Below, one piece after another: positions 1 through 12,261 of a stretch of 64,000 nucleotides of DNA (positions are counted from its first letter, which is position 1; every line of letters starts with the position of its first letter). Both the position numbers and the translations under genes were made by a program. Source of the stretch: Canna indica (Eukaryota > Streptophyta > Magnoliopsida > Zingiberales > Cannaceae); assembly GCA_034359265.1 (NCBI GenBank), contig CP136890.1:79571501-79635500 (forward strand), given 5' to 3'. Under the pieces are notes generated by a model. The model made no database searches and was not told the DNA's origin. It saw nothing but the letters and a program-made list of their open reading frames with translations.

Positions 1-264
1 CTAGAAGTCTATTGTTTAGTTATTGACAACATCACATGCGAGGTCAACGTGACTTCATGTCTAGCTAATAAATAATTACTAATATCTAGACGTACCTTTG
101 TACTTAAGGCAGCCATGTATAATAGTAAAACTAGATGTGACTTGTCATCAAACAATAGACAACGAATTCTACCACACAACTGTACAAGTTGAATCAGGGA
201 ATTAAGACTTCTTGATTCACAACACTCTGACCCTGTTTTGTAATTGACAAAATCCTTACGAGAT
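1..264. other. Left-edge intergenic sequence, no gene seen
   Basis: AT-rich sequence with no long reading frame and no recognisable repeat. It is the flank into which the copia element at 270 inserted; its last bases include the left copy of that element's target duplication. Confidence 0.5.
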
Positions 265-269
265 TATAT

Positions 270-575
270 TGTTGACCAGAATCAGAACCAAAATAAAAGA
301 GTAGAAGATTGAAGGGGGGAGAAAATACAATTCTAATGAAGAAGATCAATGTCAAATTACAAGAAGGGAAAGATACAATGAAGAGAATTCAAGATTGCAA
401 TTTATAAAAGAGTTGCAGTTTACCGTTTGTACAGTTGGTATTTGATACCAAACTAACTAAGTAATAAAATTTAATAAACGGAAAATAGTCTTCAGGAACC
501 TCTGTAGACGCTTCTAGACTTTTAGCCTGCAGATGCTTATTGAGAACATATACTAAAGAGTTGAGTTAATCAACA
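270..575 (-). repeat. 3' LTR of copia element A
   Basis: It matches 4610–4915 along its whole length. Read on the minus strand it begins TGTTGATTAAC and ends GGTCAACA. It is the 3' copy because the polypurine tract lies just inside it. Confidence 0.93.
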
Positions 576-576
576 T

Positions 577-588
577 ATTCCCCCTTAA
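577..588 (-). promoter_or_regulatory. Polypurine tract of copia element A
   Basis: The minus strand reads TTAAGGGGGAAT directly upstream of the 3' LTR. This is the expected place and composition for the plus-strand priming tract of an LTR element. Confidence 0.8.
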
Positions 589-670
589 CTCGGTTCTTCA
601 AAACACTTATTGCATCTCTGAGTTTTTGAAATCTTTCAACCGGTAAAGCTTTAGTAAAGATATCAGCTAA

Positions 671-2738
671 TTATTGGCCACTCCTGCAAAAATTGACTCG
701 AACACTGTTAGCTGACAAAAGCTCTCGAATAAAATGCAACTTTGTATCAATATGCTTTGATCTGGAATGATACACAGGATTTTTTGCAAGAGCAATTGCA
801 GATTGATTATCACATCCGAGCTCAATAGGATCATCACTATTATAATTCAGATCATTCAGAATGTGCTTAAGCCAAATAGCTTGACATGCTGTCATAGTCA
901 ATGCTACATATTCAGCTTCACAAGTTGACAAAGTTGTAGAAGTTTGTTTCTTAGCTCCCCAGCAAATAGCTCCAGATCCACAAGTGAACACGTAACCTGA
1001 GGTACTTCTCCTGTCATCTATGAAACTAGTCCAGTCTGAATCTAAGTAACCAAACAAGTTGAATTGACTGTTCCGCATATATTTAATGCCCCAATCAACA
1101 GTCCCATTTATATATCTAAGGACTCTTTCAGCAACTAAATATTGAGTCCTTGGAGTATGCATGAATCGAGAGAGTAAATTAACAAGAAAGACAATATCTA
1201 GTCGAGTGTTTGTCAGGTACATTAAGCTTCCAACAAGCTTTCTGTAGTTTCCTGCATCAATTTCCTCGCCTTCATTTAAACCAAGTTTAACTCTTACGGT
1301 CATGGGAGTTTGAACAGGTTTACTCATATCTAAGCCAAATCGACTTAATATGTCATTTGCATATTTGACTTGAGATATACTAATCCAATCCTGATGTTGT
1401 TGCACTTCTAAACCAAGAAAATAGTTCAATTTCCCAGTATCAGTCATCTCGAAGTGACTAAACATATCTCCTTAAACTTTCTGATAGCCTCTTCATTACT
1501 TCATGTCAAAATCAAATCTACGTAAAGACAAATAATGAGACTATTACCTTTGTCTTTATGCTGGAAATATAAAGTGTGATCATGCACACTCCTTTCTAAG
1601 CCACAGCTAGTAAAGTACCCATCAATTTTCGAATACCACGCTCGGGGAGCTTGCTTCAAGCCATACAATGCTTTCTTAAGCAAGTAGACATTGCCTTCCT
1701 CCGGTACAAAACCTTCCGGTTGATGGACATATACCTCTTCAACCAAATCACCATTTAAAAATGTCGTCTTAACATCCAATTGGTATACAGCCCAATTCTG
1801 ATGAGCAGCAAATGCTAATATAGTTCTAATGATTTCTAGACGAGCTACAGGAGCAAAGGTCTCAAAAAAAATCTACTCTTTCATGCTGCATGAACCCCTT
1901 GGCTACAAGACGTGCTTTGTATCTTGCTATGGACCCATCAACGTTGCATTTTATTTTGAAGATCCATTTTAACCCAACAACATATTTATCCCTTAGGTAA
2001 CTCCATTAATTCCCATGTCTAATGCTTACTGATGGCTTCAATTTCTTCCTTCATTGCTTGAATCCACTTGGGATTTTTAGCAGCTTCTTGAAAGCTCATA
2101 GGTTCACTTATTTGGGCAGAATTACAAATCTGAGTTTGCTCATAAATCTCTTGCAAGCTTCGAAACCTTTTAGGAGGTGCATCATATGTATCAGAATCTG
2201 GATACTCAGATTGATCTGAACTCTCACCTGTTTCAGATATATCTGTAGTTGGTTCTTCAATATTGATGGTTCCCCCTACCTCTGTTTCTCTAGGATCAGA
2301 TGATGGTTCATCAATTAGACTCTCATCATTAGATTCTTCATCTGGAGTAGGTATTCTTTCTGTCACTTCAGCCAACATTGTTTTCCAGTTCCAAGCTTGA
2401 GCTTCATCTATCAACACATCTCTACTGATTAGAATCTTCATTGTCCTGGGATCAATCAACCGATAAGCCTTAGATTCTTTGCTATATCCGACAAATACAC
2501 AACAAGTACAATTGTCATCTAATTTTCCTCTCAATTGCTTAGGAGTTAAAACATAAGCAGGACTTCCAAAAATGCGAATGTGAGCTACACCAGGTTTCCT
2601 TTTGTATAGCAATTCAAATGGTGTTTGATGATCAAGAGAAGAAGTAAAGCTTCTGTTCAAAAGATAGACTCCGGTTTGAGCTCCTTCAGCCCACAATTTT
2701 TTAGGCAAATTCTTTTCCTTTAGCATACATTTTACCAT
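671..2738 (-). pseudogene. Copia A reverse transcriptase–RNase H region, broken
   Basis: The 2019–2738 frame ends in the start of the reverse transcriptase (FQEAAKNPKWIQAMKEEI). RT continues at 1501–1779 with [12 protein letters not shown] and [12 protein letters not shown]. The catalytic box, normally YVDD, reads LYVDLILT: one Asp codon has been lost, and a stop follows where a Gly codon is expected. RNase H is well kept at 671–1465, with a DSDW-type Asp, LSTCEAEYVAL, CDNQSAIALA and HIDTKLHFIRE, but a stop precedes the usual LADIFTK tail. Loss of a catalytic Asp means no active polymerase. Confidence 0.9.
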
Positions 2739-2739
2739 T

Positions 2740-3809
2740 TCAATTAAACATCGATTTCTTCTCTCAGCTATTCCATTTTGTTGAGGAGAATAAGCACGGG
2801 TTAATTGTCTTTTTATGCCATTAGTTTTGCAGAAATCATCAAATTTGTGAGAAAGATATTCCCCGCGTCTATCAGTCCTAAGACACTTAATAGGACTGCC
2901 TACTTCATTTTCAACAAGAGTCTTTAACTCTTTGAATTTGTTTAAAGCTTCATCCTTACTTTTAAGAAAGTCTATCCATATATATCGAGTATAATCATCA
3001 ATAAAAAGTATGAAGTGCCCGTTTCCACTAAAAGAGACTTCTTACGATCCACAGATATCTGAATGAACAAGCTCCAAAGGTGCTGAGGCTCGATATTCTA
3101 ATTTTTTGGGAAAGGTAACTCTGTGCATTTTTCCATAAGTACAACTCTCACAAATTTGATTCAGCTTCCCTTTTACCTTTGACATGCCTCTGACCATTGA
3201 ATGTTCACGGATTCTTTTTAGATATTCCATATTCAAATGCCCATATCTGCAATGCCAAAGCTAGTCTTCATCATAAATTTCAGCCTTGAAAGCATACCAT
3301 GTATTGAAGGGATTGAATGAGAACAGATTGTTTGTAGCTGCAGGAATTTTTATCAGCTCACTAGTTCTTGAGCTATCAGTATATATAGTACATAAATCTC
3401 CATCGAATAGTAAAATAAATCCATCCTTCATCAATTGTCCTACACTAAGTAGGTTGGATTCTAAGCCAGGAACAAACAGAACATTTTTAATCATGACATT
3501 CTTGTGTTCATCTACACAAACATCACCTTTACCACAAGCTTTTCGAATTGAACCATCACCAAATTTTACAGATGCAGAGTAGGATTTATCTATGTCTTTA
3601 AACCAATTTCCTTCGGTTGTCATATGATTATTGCAGTCGCTGTCAATATACCAATTCTTGGATTTGCCTTCATGAATACTAGCCATGAGTATAATTTCTT
3701 CTTCCTTTTTTTCTTCAGCTAGATTAGCATGTTTGACATGTTTGGCTTTCAAGTGACAAAATCGTTCAATATGACCGAATCTTTTACAGTAATAACATTG
3801 GATTCTCAA
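2740..3809 (-). pseudogene. Copia A zinc knuckle, protease and integrase region, broken
   Basis: The frame ending at 3261 opens with a CCHC zinc knuckle (CYYCKRFGHIERFC) and then the protease core, where the normal DSG triad reads IDSDCNNHM, so the essential Gly is replaced. It continues into VLFVPGLESNLLSVGQL. The next piece, 3042–3236, carries the zinc-binding N-terminus of integrase (CESCTYGKMHR) and ELVHSDICGS. The catalytic core follows down to about 2740 and runs into AEGAQTGVYLLNRS. Stops separate the pieces at about 3240 and 3040. Relative to gag the frame is displaced at 3806–3809. Confidence 0.88.
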
Positions 3810-4594
3810 CGATTAGAACTAGCTTTAAACTGGGACTGAGAACTTTGACCTTTATTATCATCGGAATCAGTATCATCTGATGAGTCTGGAAGAGATGTCC
3901 TCCCTTTACTGGATTTAGCTTTGGAGATTTTGACATCTGCCTTTTGACTCTTCCATTTATCAATGTGGACTGATTTAAGGGCATGTTCAAGTTTTTTCTC
4001 TTCATGTCTTTTCATCCTGTCGATGTGAGAAATCAAGGACCCATGTAACTCATCTGAGGACATTTCATCAATATCGTTGCCTTCTTCAATTGCCGCAACT
4101 ATATGATCATATTTTTCAGGCAAACTTCTAAGAATCTTTTCCACAATTCGCAATTCAGTTACCTTCTCACCATATCTTCTCATCTGATTACCCATTTCCA
4201 ATACTTGAGTAAAGTATTTGTCGATATCCTCATCCTCCTTCATAAACAGACTCTCAAATCTTCGACGGAGAGTCTGTCTCTTAACTTTCTGCACTTTTGT
4301 AGTTCCTTCATATGCAGTCTTCAAAATTGACCAGGCTTCATAAGAAGTATCAGCATAAGAGATTCGTTTGAAAACCTTTTGATCAAGAGCCTGTTGGATG
4401 TGACTGAGAGCTTTTGCATCCCGCCTTCGAGTCTCACGTAATGCTCTAGCAATCAAATCATCTTCGATGTACCCATTGCTTACAAGATCCCACAAATCTT
4501 GAGAGATGAAAAAGGCGTGCATCATTATGCTCCAATCTTCAAATTCAACTCCATCAAATTTTGGTACTGATGGATTGACTTGAGCCGCCGCCAT
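3806..4594 (-). pseudogene. Copia A gag (UBN2-type), frameshifted at its end
   Basis: The start is the ATG at 4594 (MAAAQVNPSVPKFDGVEFEDW), just inside the primer-binding site. The approximately 262-residue frame shows the UBN2/DUF4219 style capsid region (LWDLVSNGY, TRRRDAKALSHIQQALD, SYEAWSILKTAYEGTTKVQ, RFESLFMKEDEDIDKYFTQV). It ends in a Ser/Asp-rich linker at a TGA. The zinc knuckle continues one frame over, so a small frameshift has separated gag from pol in what is normally one polyprotein. Confidence 0.9.
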
Positions 4595-4595
4595 A

Positions 4596-4607
4596 GCTCT
4601 GATACCA
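4596..4607 (-). promoter_or_regulatory. Primer-binding site, initiator tRNA-Met
   Basis: The minus strand reads TGGTATCAGAGC two bases after the 5' LTR. This is the standard Copia primer site complementary to the 3' end of initiator tRNA-Met. Confidence 0.93.
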
Positions 4608-4609
4608 CA

Positions 4610-4915
4610 TATTGACCAGAATTCGAACCAAAACAAGAGAGTAGAAGATTGAAGGTGGGAGAAAACACAATTCTAATGAAGAATGTCAATGTCAAATTAC
4701 AAGAAGAAAAAGATACAACGAAGAGAATTCAAGACTGCAATTTATAGAAGAGTTGCAGCTTACAGTTTGTACAGTTGGTATTTGATACCAAACTAACTAA
4801 GTAACAAAGTTTAATAAACGAAAAACAGTCTTCAGGAACCTCTGTAAATGCTTCTGGACTTTTAGTATGCAGATGCTTATTGAGAACATATACTAAAGAG
4901 CTGAGTTAATCAACA
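4610..4915 (-). repeat. 5' LTR of copia element A
   Basis: Direct repeat of 270–575. The last dinucleotide on the minus strand is TA rather than CA, a point change. It is followed on the plus strand by the right copy of the tatat target duplication. Confidence 0.93.
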
Positions 4916-6590
4916 TATATAGATATTAAAAGTAGATATTTGATTTAAATGCATATTAATATATATTTTCATTTTAAATTTCAATTTTATACATCAAGTG
5001 AGCTAATACTTTTTTTAAAAAAAATTATAAAGTAGTTTGTAAAATTAAAATGTTATCAAATGAACATGTTTGAGAATTTTTTTGAACGAGGAAAAAAAAC
5101 GAGAGGAAGGAAGAGATAAATGAAAAAAAAATCTACGCAATAGATAATTTTAGAAGGATTTGAAGAAACTTTATCTTCTTTCGCATCGTCGAAAAAGTTT
5201 TTCTAAAATACAATGGAAATTAAGATGACTCCAACTTCGGATCACAATTTTTAAAAAAATATATTTTAAAAAATTAATAACCGATGCATATAATAGTATG
5301 AAATGTATTTAAAAATTAAATCAATTTAAATGAACTCATGTAAGCTCAAATTGATCAAATATTATTATGAATTATTATCTTTATAAAAAGTAAAATTCAA
5401 AAGACCAAAAGTTCATATTTAGTTCTAAACAATTTACCAACTCGCATAAGCTTTGATAAAAGGTCTAGACGTGAGGAGTAAAGGTGAGATAAAAAAAAAG
5501 TCAATTGAGAACTAGTCTGCGATCAAAATTTGCTCGATCCTTAATTCTCACCCTTAGCATGTACGCATGTATACATACAGAGGTAAAGCAATTAAGAAGA
5601 TTAATCACTAGCTTTCATATAATTAAGAGATGAAGAGAGATTTATTAATGAGCTAATTTGATAGTGCGGGTGCTACTCTGGTGGGGTGACAAGTAATGTC
5701 ACTAGATTCGACGCTCAAGTAAGAAAGTTTTCAAATGGTGGGTATGAAATTAGAATCAAGAGTATAATTGATGCGTGTCGTGCTTGTTTATAATGCAAGT
5801 TATGAATGGAAGTATATAATTTGTTTATGCGTGTCGTGCTTGTTTATAGCAAGCAAGGACCACGTGGAGGGAAGATCGCCACCCCTCTTAAAAAATCATA
5901 TCTAAGATTTTTAAGGATAATTTTTAATTTGTCATTGCTCCCAAGACACCTTAAGTATATTACATTTTCAATTTCAAGAAGGAAAATAGTGCTACCCAAA
6001 CATTTATATATATATAACCTTAAATTTGGCATTTCAATGTATTGTTATCCAAAAAACTAACCTAACTCGAACTTGCCAAAATCCAACTCAACTCCATTTA
6101 TTTTCATATGAATTTTTTTTGCCCCAAACATGATCCAATCGAACTTGGGTGTCCGGCCAGAAAATTTAAATGGACCATTAAAATTGAAAACCACATTTGG
6201 GCCCATTTGCATCATGTGCTAATTTTTTGGATTTATGTGACCTGGAAATCGATTTTTAAAAAAATTGAGAAACCCACCTTCTAAAATGGCTAATTTGATA
6301 ATTATATAAATATAAATTATTTTAAAAAATAATTTATGTATTTTATCACCAAAACTCGATTTCCTCCATCGACGTTCCACAAGCTTCCTCCGAATCACCT
6401 TGCGACAAAAGAAGAATCCTTCGAGCCGAAGTCTACTGCCAGCGCGTCAATCTTCGTGCTACCTAATCTCTACCGTTCCCTCATGCATCAAGGATAGATC
6501 GCACGGTCTATATTAGCCCAATCATGTACGAGACAAATATCATCCGCCGCGTGAAGAAACTGCTCCACTCTCGCTCCTTTTCCTTTCTTT
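4916..6590. other. AT-rich intergenic region upstream of the IST1-like gene
   Basis: No supported gene. The one structured item is a perfect 22 bp direct repeat (5771–5792 and 5827–5848, containing gcgtgtcgtgcttg) spaced 34 bp apart. From about 6360 the sequence becomes less AT-rich, as expected for promoter and 5' leader of the next gene. Confidence 0.5.
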
Positions 6591-6596
6591 TTCTCG

Positions 6597-6605
6597 TATA
6601 AATAG
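6597..6605 (+). promoter_or_regulatory. TATA box of the IST1-like gene
   Basis: TATAAATAG lies 60 bp before the ATG at 6665, leaving room for initiation near 6630 and a short leader. Position and sequence match a plant core promoter. No transcript was available to confirm it. Confidence 0.6.
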
Positions 6606-6664
6606 ATAGGGTTTGATCTGATCTGAAGTTGGGATCTCGGATCGAAGAGGAGGCTGTTCTCACC

Positions 6665-9600
6665 ATGTCGATGCTCGACTCTTTCTTCAACAAGGGTTCC
6701 AAAGCGGCGAAATGGTATGCCGGTGGCTGATCAGATCCCTGATCGCCCCCATATGATATTTCTGTTTTCTTGTCGTATGAGCCCCCCTTTCTCCCTTGAA
6801 AAAATTGGATTTTTTGAAAAATAATAATCGAGATTCGCTAAACCATAAGAATTTCTTGTCCAAAAAAGAGAAAATTTCAATGCTTCGATCTTCTTGGCGG
6901 TGAATGATCTGAGTTTGTTTCTCTAGGCAAATTTATTTTTGTTACTTTTTAGTATGCCCATAAAAATGTGCTTTTGCCGGATTATTGTATCGAGTTATAG
7001 GGAATTGAGTATTTTAATCGAGATGTTCTGCTTGAGGGTTTGATTTGAAGCTAATTGTTGATTACTTTTTGTTTGATAAGCAAAACCTTGTTGAAGCTGA
7101 CGATTCCAAGAATAAAGTTGCTGCGGAATCGAAGGGAGATTCAGGTGAAGCAGATGCGGAAGGATATTGCCAAGCTTCTTGAGAATGGCCAAGAAGCCAC
7201 TGCTCGAATTCGGGTATGATATAGGTTTCCTTCAGCTGTGGAGGATGGTTACAGTAGTCGTTACTCTTTTAATTAGCTATATGCTTGTTGGTACTTGGTA
7301 ATGTGAAAATTGAAATTCAAGTGATTCTTTTATTTGATGGAAGGTGGAACATATAATCCGCGAGGAGAACATGATGGCCGCACAGGAGATCCTTGAGCTG
7401 TTTTGTGAGCTTATCACTGTCCGCCTTCCCATAATAGAAGCACAGAGGTTACATTCTTATTCTTATGATTTTTACCACCTTATATTGTGCCATATTCGTA
7501 TTATAATGCTTATCTTTTTTTATTAATGACTATATAGCGAACAACATAATTGTCATGGTTTCCACGGTTTTTCTTTTTTCCCATGCATTTGAACCAAATG
7601 AATACTTATTTCTGTTTTCTTGATTGTGTCCTCTGTGCTACACATGATTTGTTCAATGCCATATTATATTATTTGTACTAATTGCAACAAGAACTAGTAA
7701 ATTCTCCATTCAACATCTTTTTGGCAAATGACAATAACACATGTCAAATCAAGGGTTGTAATCTGTTGCAATTGTTTCAAATGAAGTATTATTTGGCTCC
7801 ATCTATCTCTTTGAACATTACTTGTAGTACTTCCTCAAATGAAAAGTACTCATTTATGTACCTTTTGAATGGGCTCTTCATCATTTTATGTTCTATTGAG
7901 CTTGTACATAATGGTTCACAAATGTGAACTCTTCTTATAATTTTCTGTTAATGCCATGCATCCATCTCAACATTCTGTTCTCAAATCACCTAATCTTCAA
8001 ATTTTTGTTGCGACGCCCTAACTTTTTCTCCATGTTTGTTGATTGCTGAACATCCATCCATTGCAAAGAATGTCTGCCTATTTGCATAAAGTTTGTCTTA
8101 ATCTAAGAGGTTTTACGATGATCACTATATCTATTGTCACTCTCCAATTTAGTCACCCTCTAACCTTACTGCTGGGAATTACTTGTTCATCTATGTCAAA
8201 CATGCACTCTATTGTTATTTTTGCATTGTTCACTATACTACATACATTCAGTTGTAGTTTCAGTCTTAGTCAATTCTTTAGTTATCTTTTCTAACATTCC
8301 ACACATCCGTCTGAACGACTGCCACTCAACAATACTAACCTTTTTTTATTTGCTTCTTAATTGTCTAACTTATGACCTAAATAACTTGGCACTATCATTT
8401 AAAATTTTCCTTTTAATACAAAAATCATGCAGGATATCCCTTTACACTTGTCGTCCTTCTTTTATTGTATGGATAATGTCTTCAACATTTTCCCCTTCAG
8501 AGATTCCTAATAGCCCCCCCCCCTCCCTTTGGAATTTTGTTGTCTATGTTAACTAGTCTCAGTCCTTCTCTTGGAATTGCTGAAGTCATACTTCATATTT
8601 CGCATATTCATTCTTACGTAGTCTAACTCTTGATTTTTGTTGTTTCTCACTTTCTTTCTATCCGTCAGATCTGGAACATAAGAGCACACATTAAAAGAGG
8701 GAAAGATCTCTACATAAGAGCACACATTAACTAAACATTAATTCCCTTATCATCCCATATTGGACATAGGTTTGCATGTTCCATGGAGCATCTTGTATCT
8801 TGAACTTTTTTTTGTACCAATGTTCTTATTAACTAAATAATTAAGCATTTTTTACTATGTAATACAATATTGCTCTTTGGTTATATTTATCTATTAATTC
8901 AATCTAAAAGTTGAATCAATATCTCAGTGATTTTGGTGTTCTATTATGTATTTTCTAAAATTCCCCCAAGTTCTTTTTTTACTGAAAAAGAAAGATACTT
9001 ATCTTATTACCCGGCTAGAGCCGGAACCAAAATAGTCATCATACAAAATGGCCTACAATTCAGGAGGATGAATGGATGACCAAACAAAAACATCTCGGCC
9101 TATCGTAGCCCTATTTGCTGCCCAATGAGCAATTTTGCTAGCTTCTCTAAAATAGATTACAAAATGTTTTAAGATGTAAAATATCAGAAACCGTAGAACT
9201 CATAGACCAAGGAATGGTCATATTATGATTGAGAATTTCAATCAAAATCTTTGAGTCGCAGTCACACTCCAATACAAAAGGTGGAAAATCGTTATTGATC
9301 GCAAATTGCAAGCCAAAAATTCCCCTAAGTGTTTGGGATGACATGCTTTATCATTATGAGCTTAAGATTTATCATTTCAGAGGCTTGAGTTTTCTATTGC
9401 AACATTTTTTCAGAGAATGTCCTATAGACTTGAAAGAAGCAATTTCCAGCATCTGTTTTGCTGCTCCACGATGTGCAGATCTTCCCGAACTTCAGCAGGT
9501 GCAAATGTTTTTTGCTGCCAAATATGGCAAGGAATTTGTGACAGCTGCAACTGAACTGTTGCCAGACTGTGGAGTCAATCGTCAGGTAATGTTAACAACT

Positions 9601-11005
9601 AGAAGTTGTTTGTTGATCCTACCCGAGCGATTTTTCAGTAGAGGAGTGGGAAAAAGTTCCTTTTGATATGTGTATTTTTTTTCTTTCAGATAATTGAACT
9701 TCTGTCCATTCGTGCTCCTAAAGTGGAAACAAAACTAAAATTATTGAAGGAAATTGCTGAGGAACATGAAATAGATTGGGATCCATCAGCCACTGAAACT
9801 GAGTTCCTCAAGCCACACGAAGATTTATTGGTAAGTTAAAGATATTATACTCAAATATCAAGTTCTTGTTTCTCATCAACTAATATCATTCTCCTTTGCA
9901 TTAGAACGGACCAAGTCATTTCACAAATGGGTCTACATTGCCTCTTCCCCCTCAGAAACATGATGCATTATCTTCTGATCATATGGACCAGAGTCATGTA
10001 GAACCTGATTCAGATGCAGATTCTGACTCGTTGGATCTTCCTGAAGTTCCAAAAGATTCAGTTCGACCACCTTTAGATGTTTCATCAGCTTCTGGGAATG
10101 TCACAAACCTTCCATTTTCCACCCAAGACCTTGGTGTCAATGATCTCGAGGCTAATAAGTCTACTCCAAATGAGGATTTGCCACATATATCCTATATGGA
10201 TCCATCAATTGCTTCCACAGATAACCATCCTCTTGTGGAAAACAAGCAATTCCTTCCATTTGTTAGCCCTCCATCTTTTCCTTCTTTTCCTGTCTCTGCA
10301 AAGAAAAATGAGCTTGCTCCTCAGTCAATCCCTTCTGTATCAGAATATTTGAACCCTAGCCATGCATCCGCTTCTCCACCACCATCATCTACTACTGTAA
10401 CATTTCCAAAGGAAATTGAGCCTGACCTTTCCCCATCATCACTGTCTTCTTTCCCCGAGAACCTCGACAAAAATGAGTTAGCATCATCTGCCAAGCATAG
10501 TGAGCAAGTTTCTTCTACTTCATTGCCCGCAAGTAAGAATGAGTTAGCAGCCTCCATTTCCTGGACGAAAAGTGAGATACATGCGGACTTACAGGATGTG
10601 TTAGCAGCTGCCCAGTCTGCAGCTGAAACTGCAGAGCGGGCTGCACAAGCTGCACGGGCAGCTGCAAACCTTGCTCATGTTAGAATTTCTGAACTTGTCA
10701 CAAAGAAGAGTATGAAGGCCTCTGAAAGTTGTGGAAATGAGCTTCCTGAAGAGGGCTTGGAGCAACCAAACAATTCAGCAAAACCAGTGTTCCATCCACA
10801 GCATTCTTTCAGCAGTACTGACAATGTTACAGCTTATGGACAGGAATGCAAATCAGAGTCACCAACTATTGCTTCTCATGTGCCTCAGCGCTTGTCCTCT
10901 CTGGAGGACGATCCCTATTTTTCATACCCAAATTTGTTCACCTCAAAAGACTCCAGTCTCAAGTCACCAACTGTCCATGATTCATCAGACAAAACTTCTG
11001 ATTAG
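6665..11005 (+). CDS. IST1-like protein (ESCRT-III associated, Vps4 regulator)
   Basis: Six exons: 6665–6714, 7081–7213, 7344–7447, 9414–9585, 9690–9830 and 9905–11005. All introns are GT–AG and the exons join in phase to 566 residues. The IST1 domain fills about residues 11–176 and is strongly conserved: CKTLLKLTIPRIKLLRNRR, MRKDIAKLLENGQEATARIR, ENMMAAQEILELFCELI, ECPIDLKEAISSICFAAPRC, AAKYGKEFVTAATELLPDCG. IST1 proteins bind ESCRT-III and the ATPase Vps4 on endosomes during multivesicular body sorting. The rest is Ser/Pro-rich and probably disordered, with an Ala-rich helix (AAQSAAETAERAAQAARAAA) near 430–460. Plants have several IST1-like paralogues; which one this is cannot be told. Intron 3 is unusually long, about 2 kb. 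Confidence 0.95.
8975..9350 (-). mobile_element. LINE 3' fragment (RNase H-like domain) in intron 3 of the IST1-like gene
   Basis: Minus-strand frames encode a plant RVT_3/RNase H-like tail: FAINNDFPPFVLECDCDSK, ILIEILNHNMTIPWSMSS and ISDILHLK-like text, then, over a frame change, FREASKIAHWAANRATIGRD. The right edge is ragged, as in a 5'-truncated LINE. On the left the minus strand ends in an A-run (plus-strand poly-T near 8975–8982). It has stops and is a fossil. It lies antisense to the host gene about 60 bp before exon 4. Confidence 0.75.
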
Positions 11006-11960
11006 GGTTTAAAGGAGTGTTGCATATTAGAGTGTACTGGTTTACAGTATTCTGGCATTACTTGGCTTTGTTTAAATCTTGTTGCAGTTTTAACAGACCT
11101 GTATTTGCAGACATCTCCTATTGCTATATATGTACATGTTCATCAAATAAGGCTGATGCAATATAATTTGTTGCAGTGTTTTTTTGTGTGGAGGACTTAA
11201 ATTCGATCTCTTAACATTTTTTCAACTAATTATTCTTGAACTAAATTGCATGGAAGAAGCTTCGGAAGAAAGGAGTGCAATTTTTATGGCCACACCGTCC
11301 ATAGAAAAATGGATAAAAAAAAGGATGAACATAAATAAAAAAGGAAAGAATATAAATTCATATTCATTCTTTTATTACATATTTATTTTATTTTTATTCA
11401 CGTTCATTCAGTCAAATTTTGTTCGGAAGAAAGAACATGTATCTTTTTATTGTGAGTTTGTGACGTCTGTGGAAAGATTAGAGAGTAGCTTCCAGTCTGG
11501 GGTTTAAAATTTAGACTCCTAGGATCTATCAGTTCTTAAGTTATTAATAATTTAGCACTTTTGGGGTTAATAATTTATCCTCTACATAATATGTTCTGCG
11601 CATCACGCCGAAGTATGATTAAATCACAAGTGTTATGCTGAAGAATTAGAATTAATCTCTCTTATTATTTCAGTGAAATATCCAGAAAGCAGGAGAAAAT
11701 TTGTGAACAAATAGATTGCATAGTAAACGAAATAAAACATTTACATCAATTAACTTGTCACTTGGCGGCTCCTACAAATTCATCCGGCCTAAATATTTAG
11801 TTGACTTAAAAAAGTAATAATATCATATCTGATGATACTTAATCATCATATTCAGCGGAACAATTTTGAAAAAAATCAACTCAAAGGATGGATCACTCGC
11901 TACTCAATTGGAAGAGTAGAGAATGCAGTGGACTAATAGTCGTGCAAAAAAAACAAGAAT
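11006..11960. other. 3' UTR of the IST1-like gene, then AT-rich spacer
   Basis: The stop at 11005 is followed by an AT-rich tail with an AATAAG-type element near 11147 that could serve polyadenylation. From about 11200 to 11960 only short frames without family resemblance are seen. A plus-strand frame at 11184–11507 is low-complexity Lys/Phe-rich and is not credible as a gene. Confidence 0.45.
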
Positions 11961-12002
11961 ATTTTTTCCCTTGAGTTTCAACCACTTTATGGATTTACAA
12001 CC

Positions 12003-12260
12003 GTAAAAGTATCACTAATTACAGTACTATTTAATCTAACTTCACTTGCTTCACCCATATGGTAATTACTTCTTGTTAATTTCGCTTCATTGCTGTTCCA
12101 AACTAGGCCTTCATTTATAGTCGAATCCTCTCTAGTTACATCTGTCCTCTTTCCTTCTGAATGCAATGCTTTATTTGCTCATTTATGAGCTAGTATGTTC
12201 TTCTCTCTATTCTCAAAATGTCATCCAATGACTTCCATTTCAATTGTTATCTCTTTTATT
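12003..12260 (-). pseudogene. LINE RNase H C-terminal half and tail
   Basis: In one minus-strand frame: EITIEMEVIG, stop, HFENREKNILAHK, stop, ANKALHSEGKRTD, ending at a TAA. Both stops are TGA where Trp is expected. The 'NILAHKWANKAL' pattern is the end of the RNase H-like domain of plant LINEs. It continues the frame that breaks off at about 16560 on the other side of the Mutator-like element. Confidence 0.7.
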
Positions 12261-12261
12261 T

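Larger units (their letters stand above)
270..4915 (-). mobile_element. Complete Ty1/copia LTR retrotransposon (element A), inactive
   Basis: Two direct repeats of about 306 bp (270–575 and 4610–4915) bracket a minus-strand gag-pol region. The copy downstream of the coding region starts TG and ends CA. A perfect 5 bp target duplication (tatat) lies at 265–269 and 4916–4920. The primer-binding site next to the 5' LTR matches initiator tRNA-Met. Gene order is gag, protease, integrase, reverse transcriptase, RNase H, which is the Copia order. Comparing the LTRs by eye gives about 26 differences, mostly transitions, so about 91–92% identity and an old insertion. Stops, frameshifts and altered catalytic residues show it cannot be autonomous. 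Confidence 0.95.

Noticed and set aside
7448..8970. Several plus-strand frames in IST1-like intron 3
   Set aside because: Leu/Ser/Phe-rich text from pyrimidine-rich intron DNA; no family resemblance and no splice support. I saw only a short direct repeat (ataagagcacacattaa, twice near 8677–8730).
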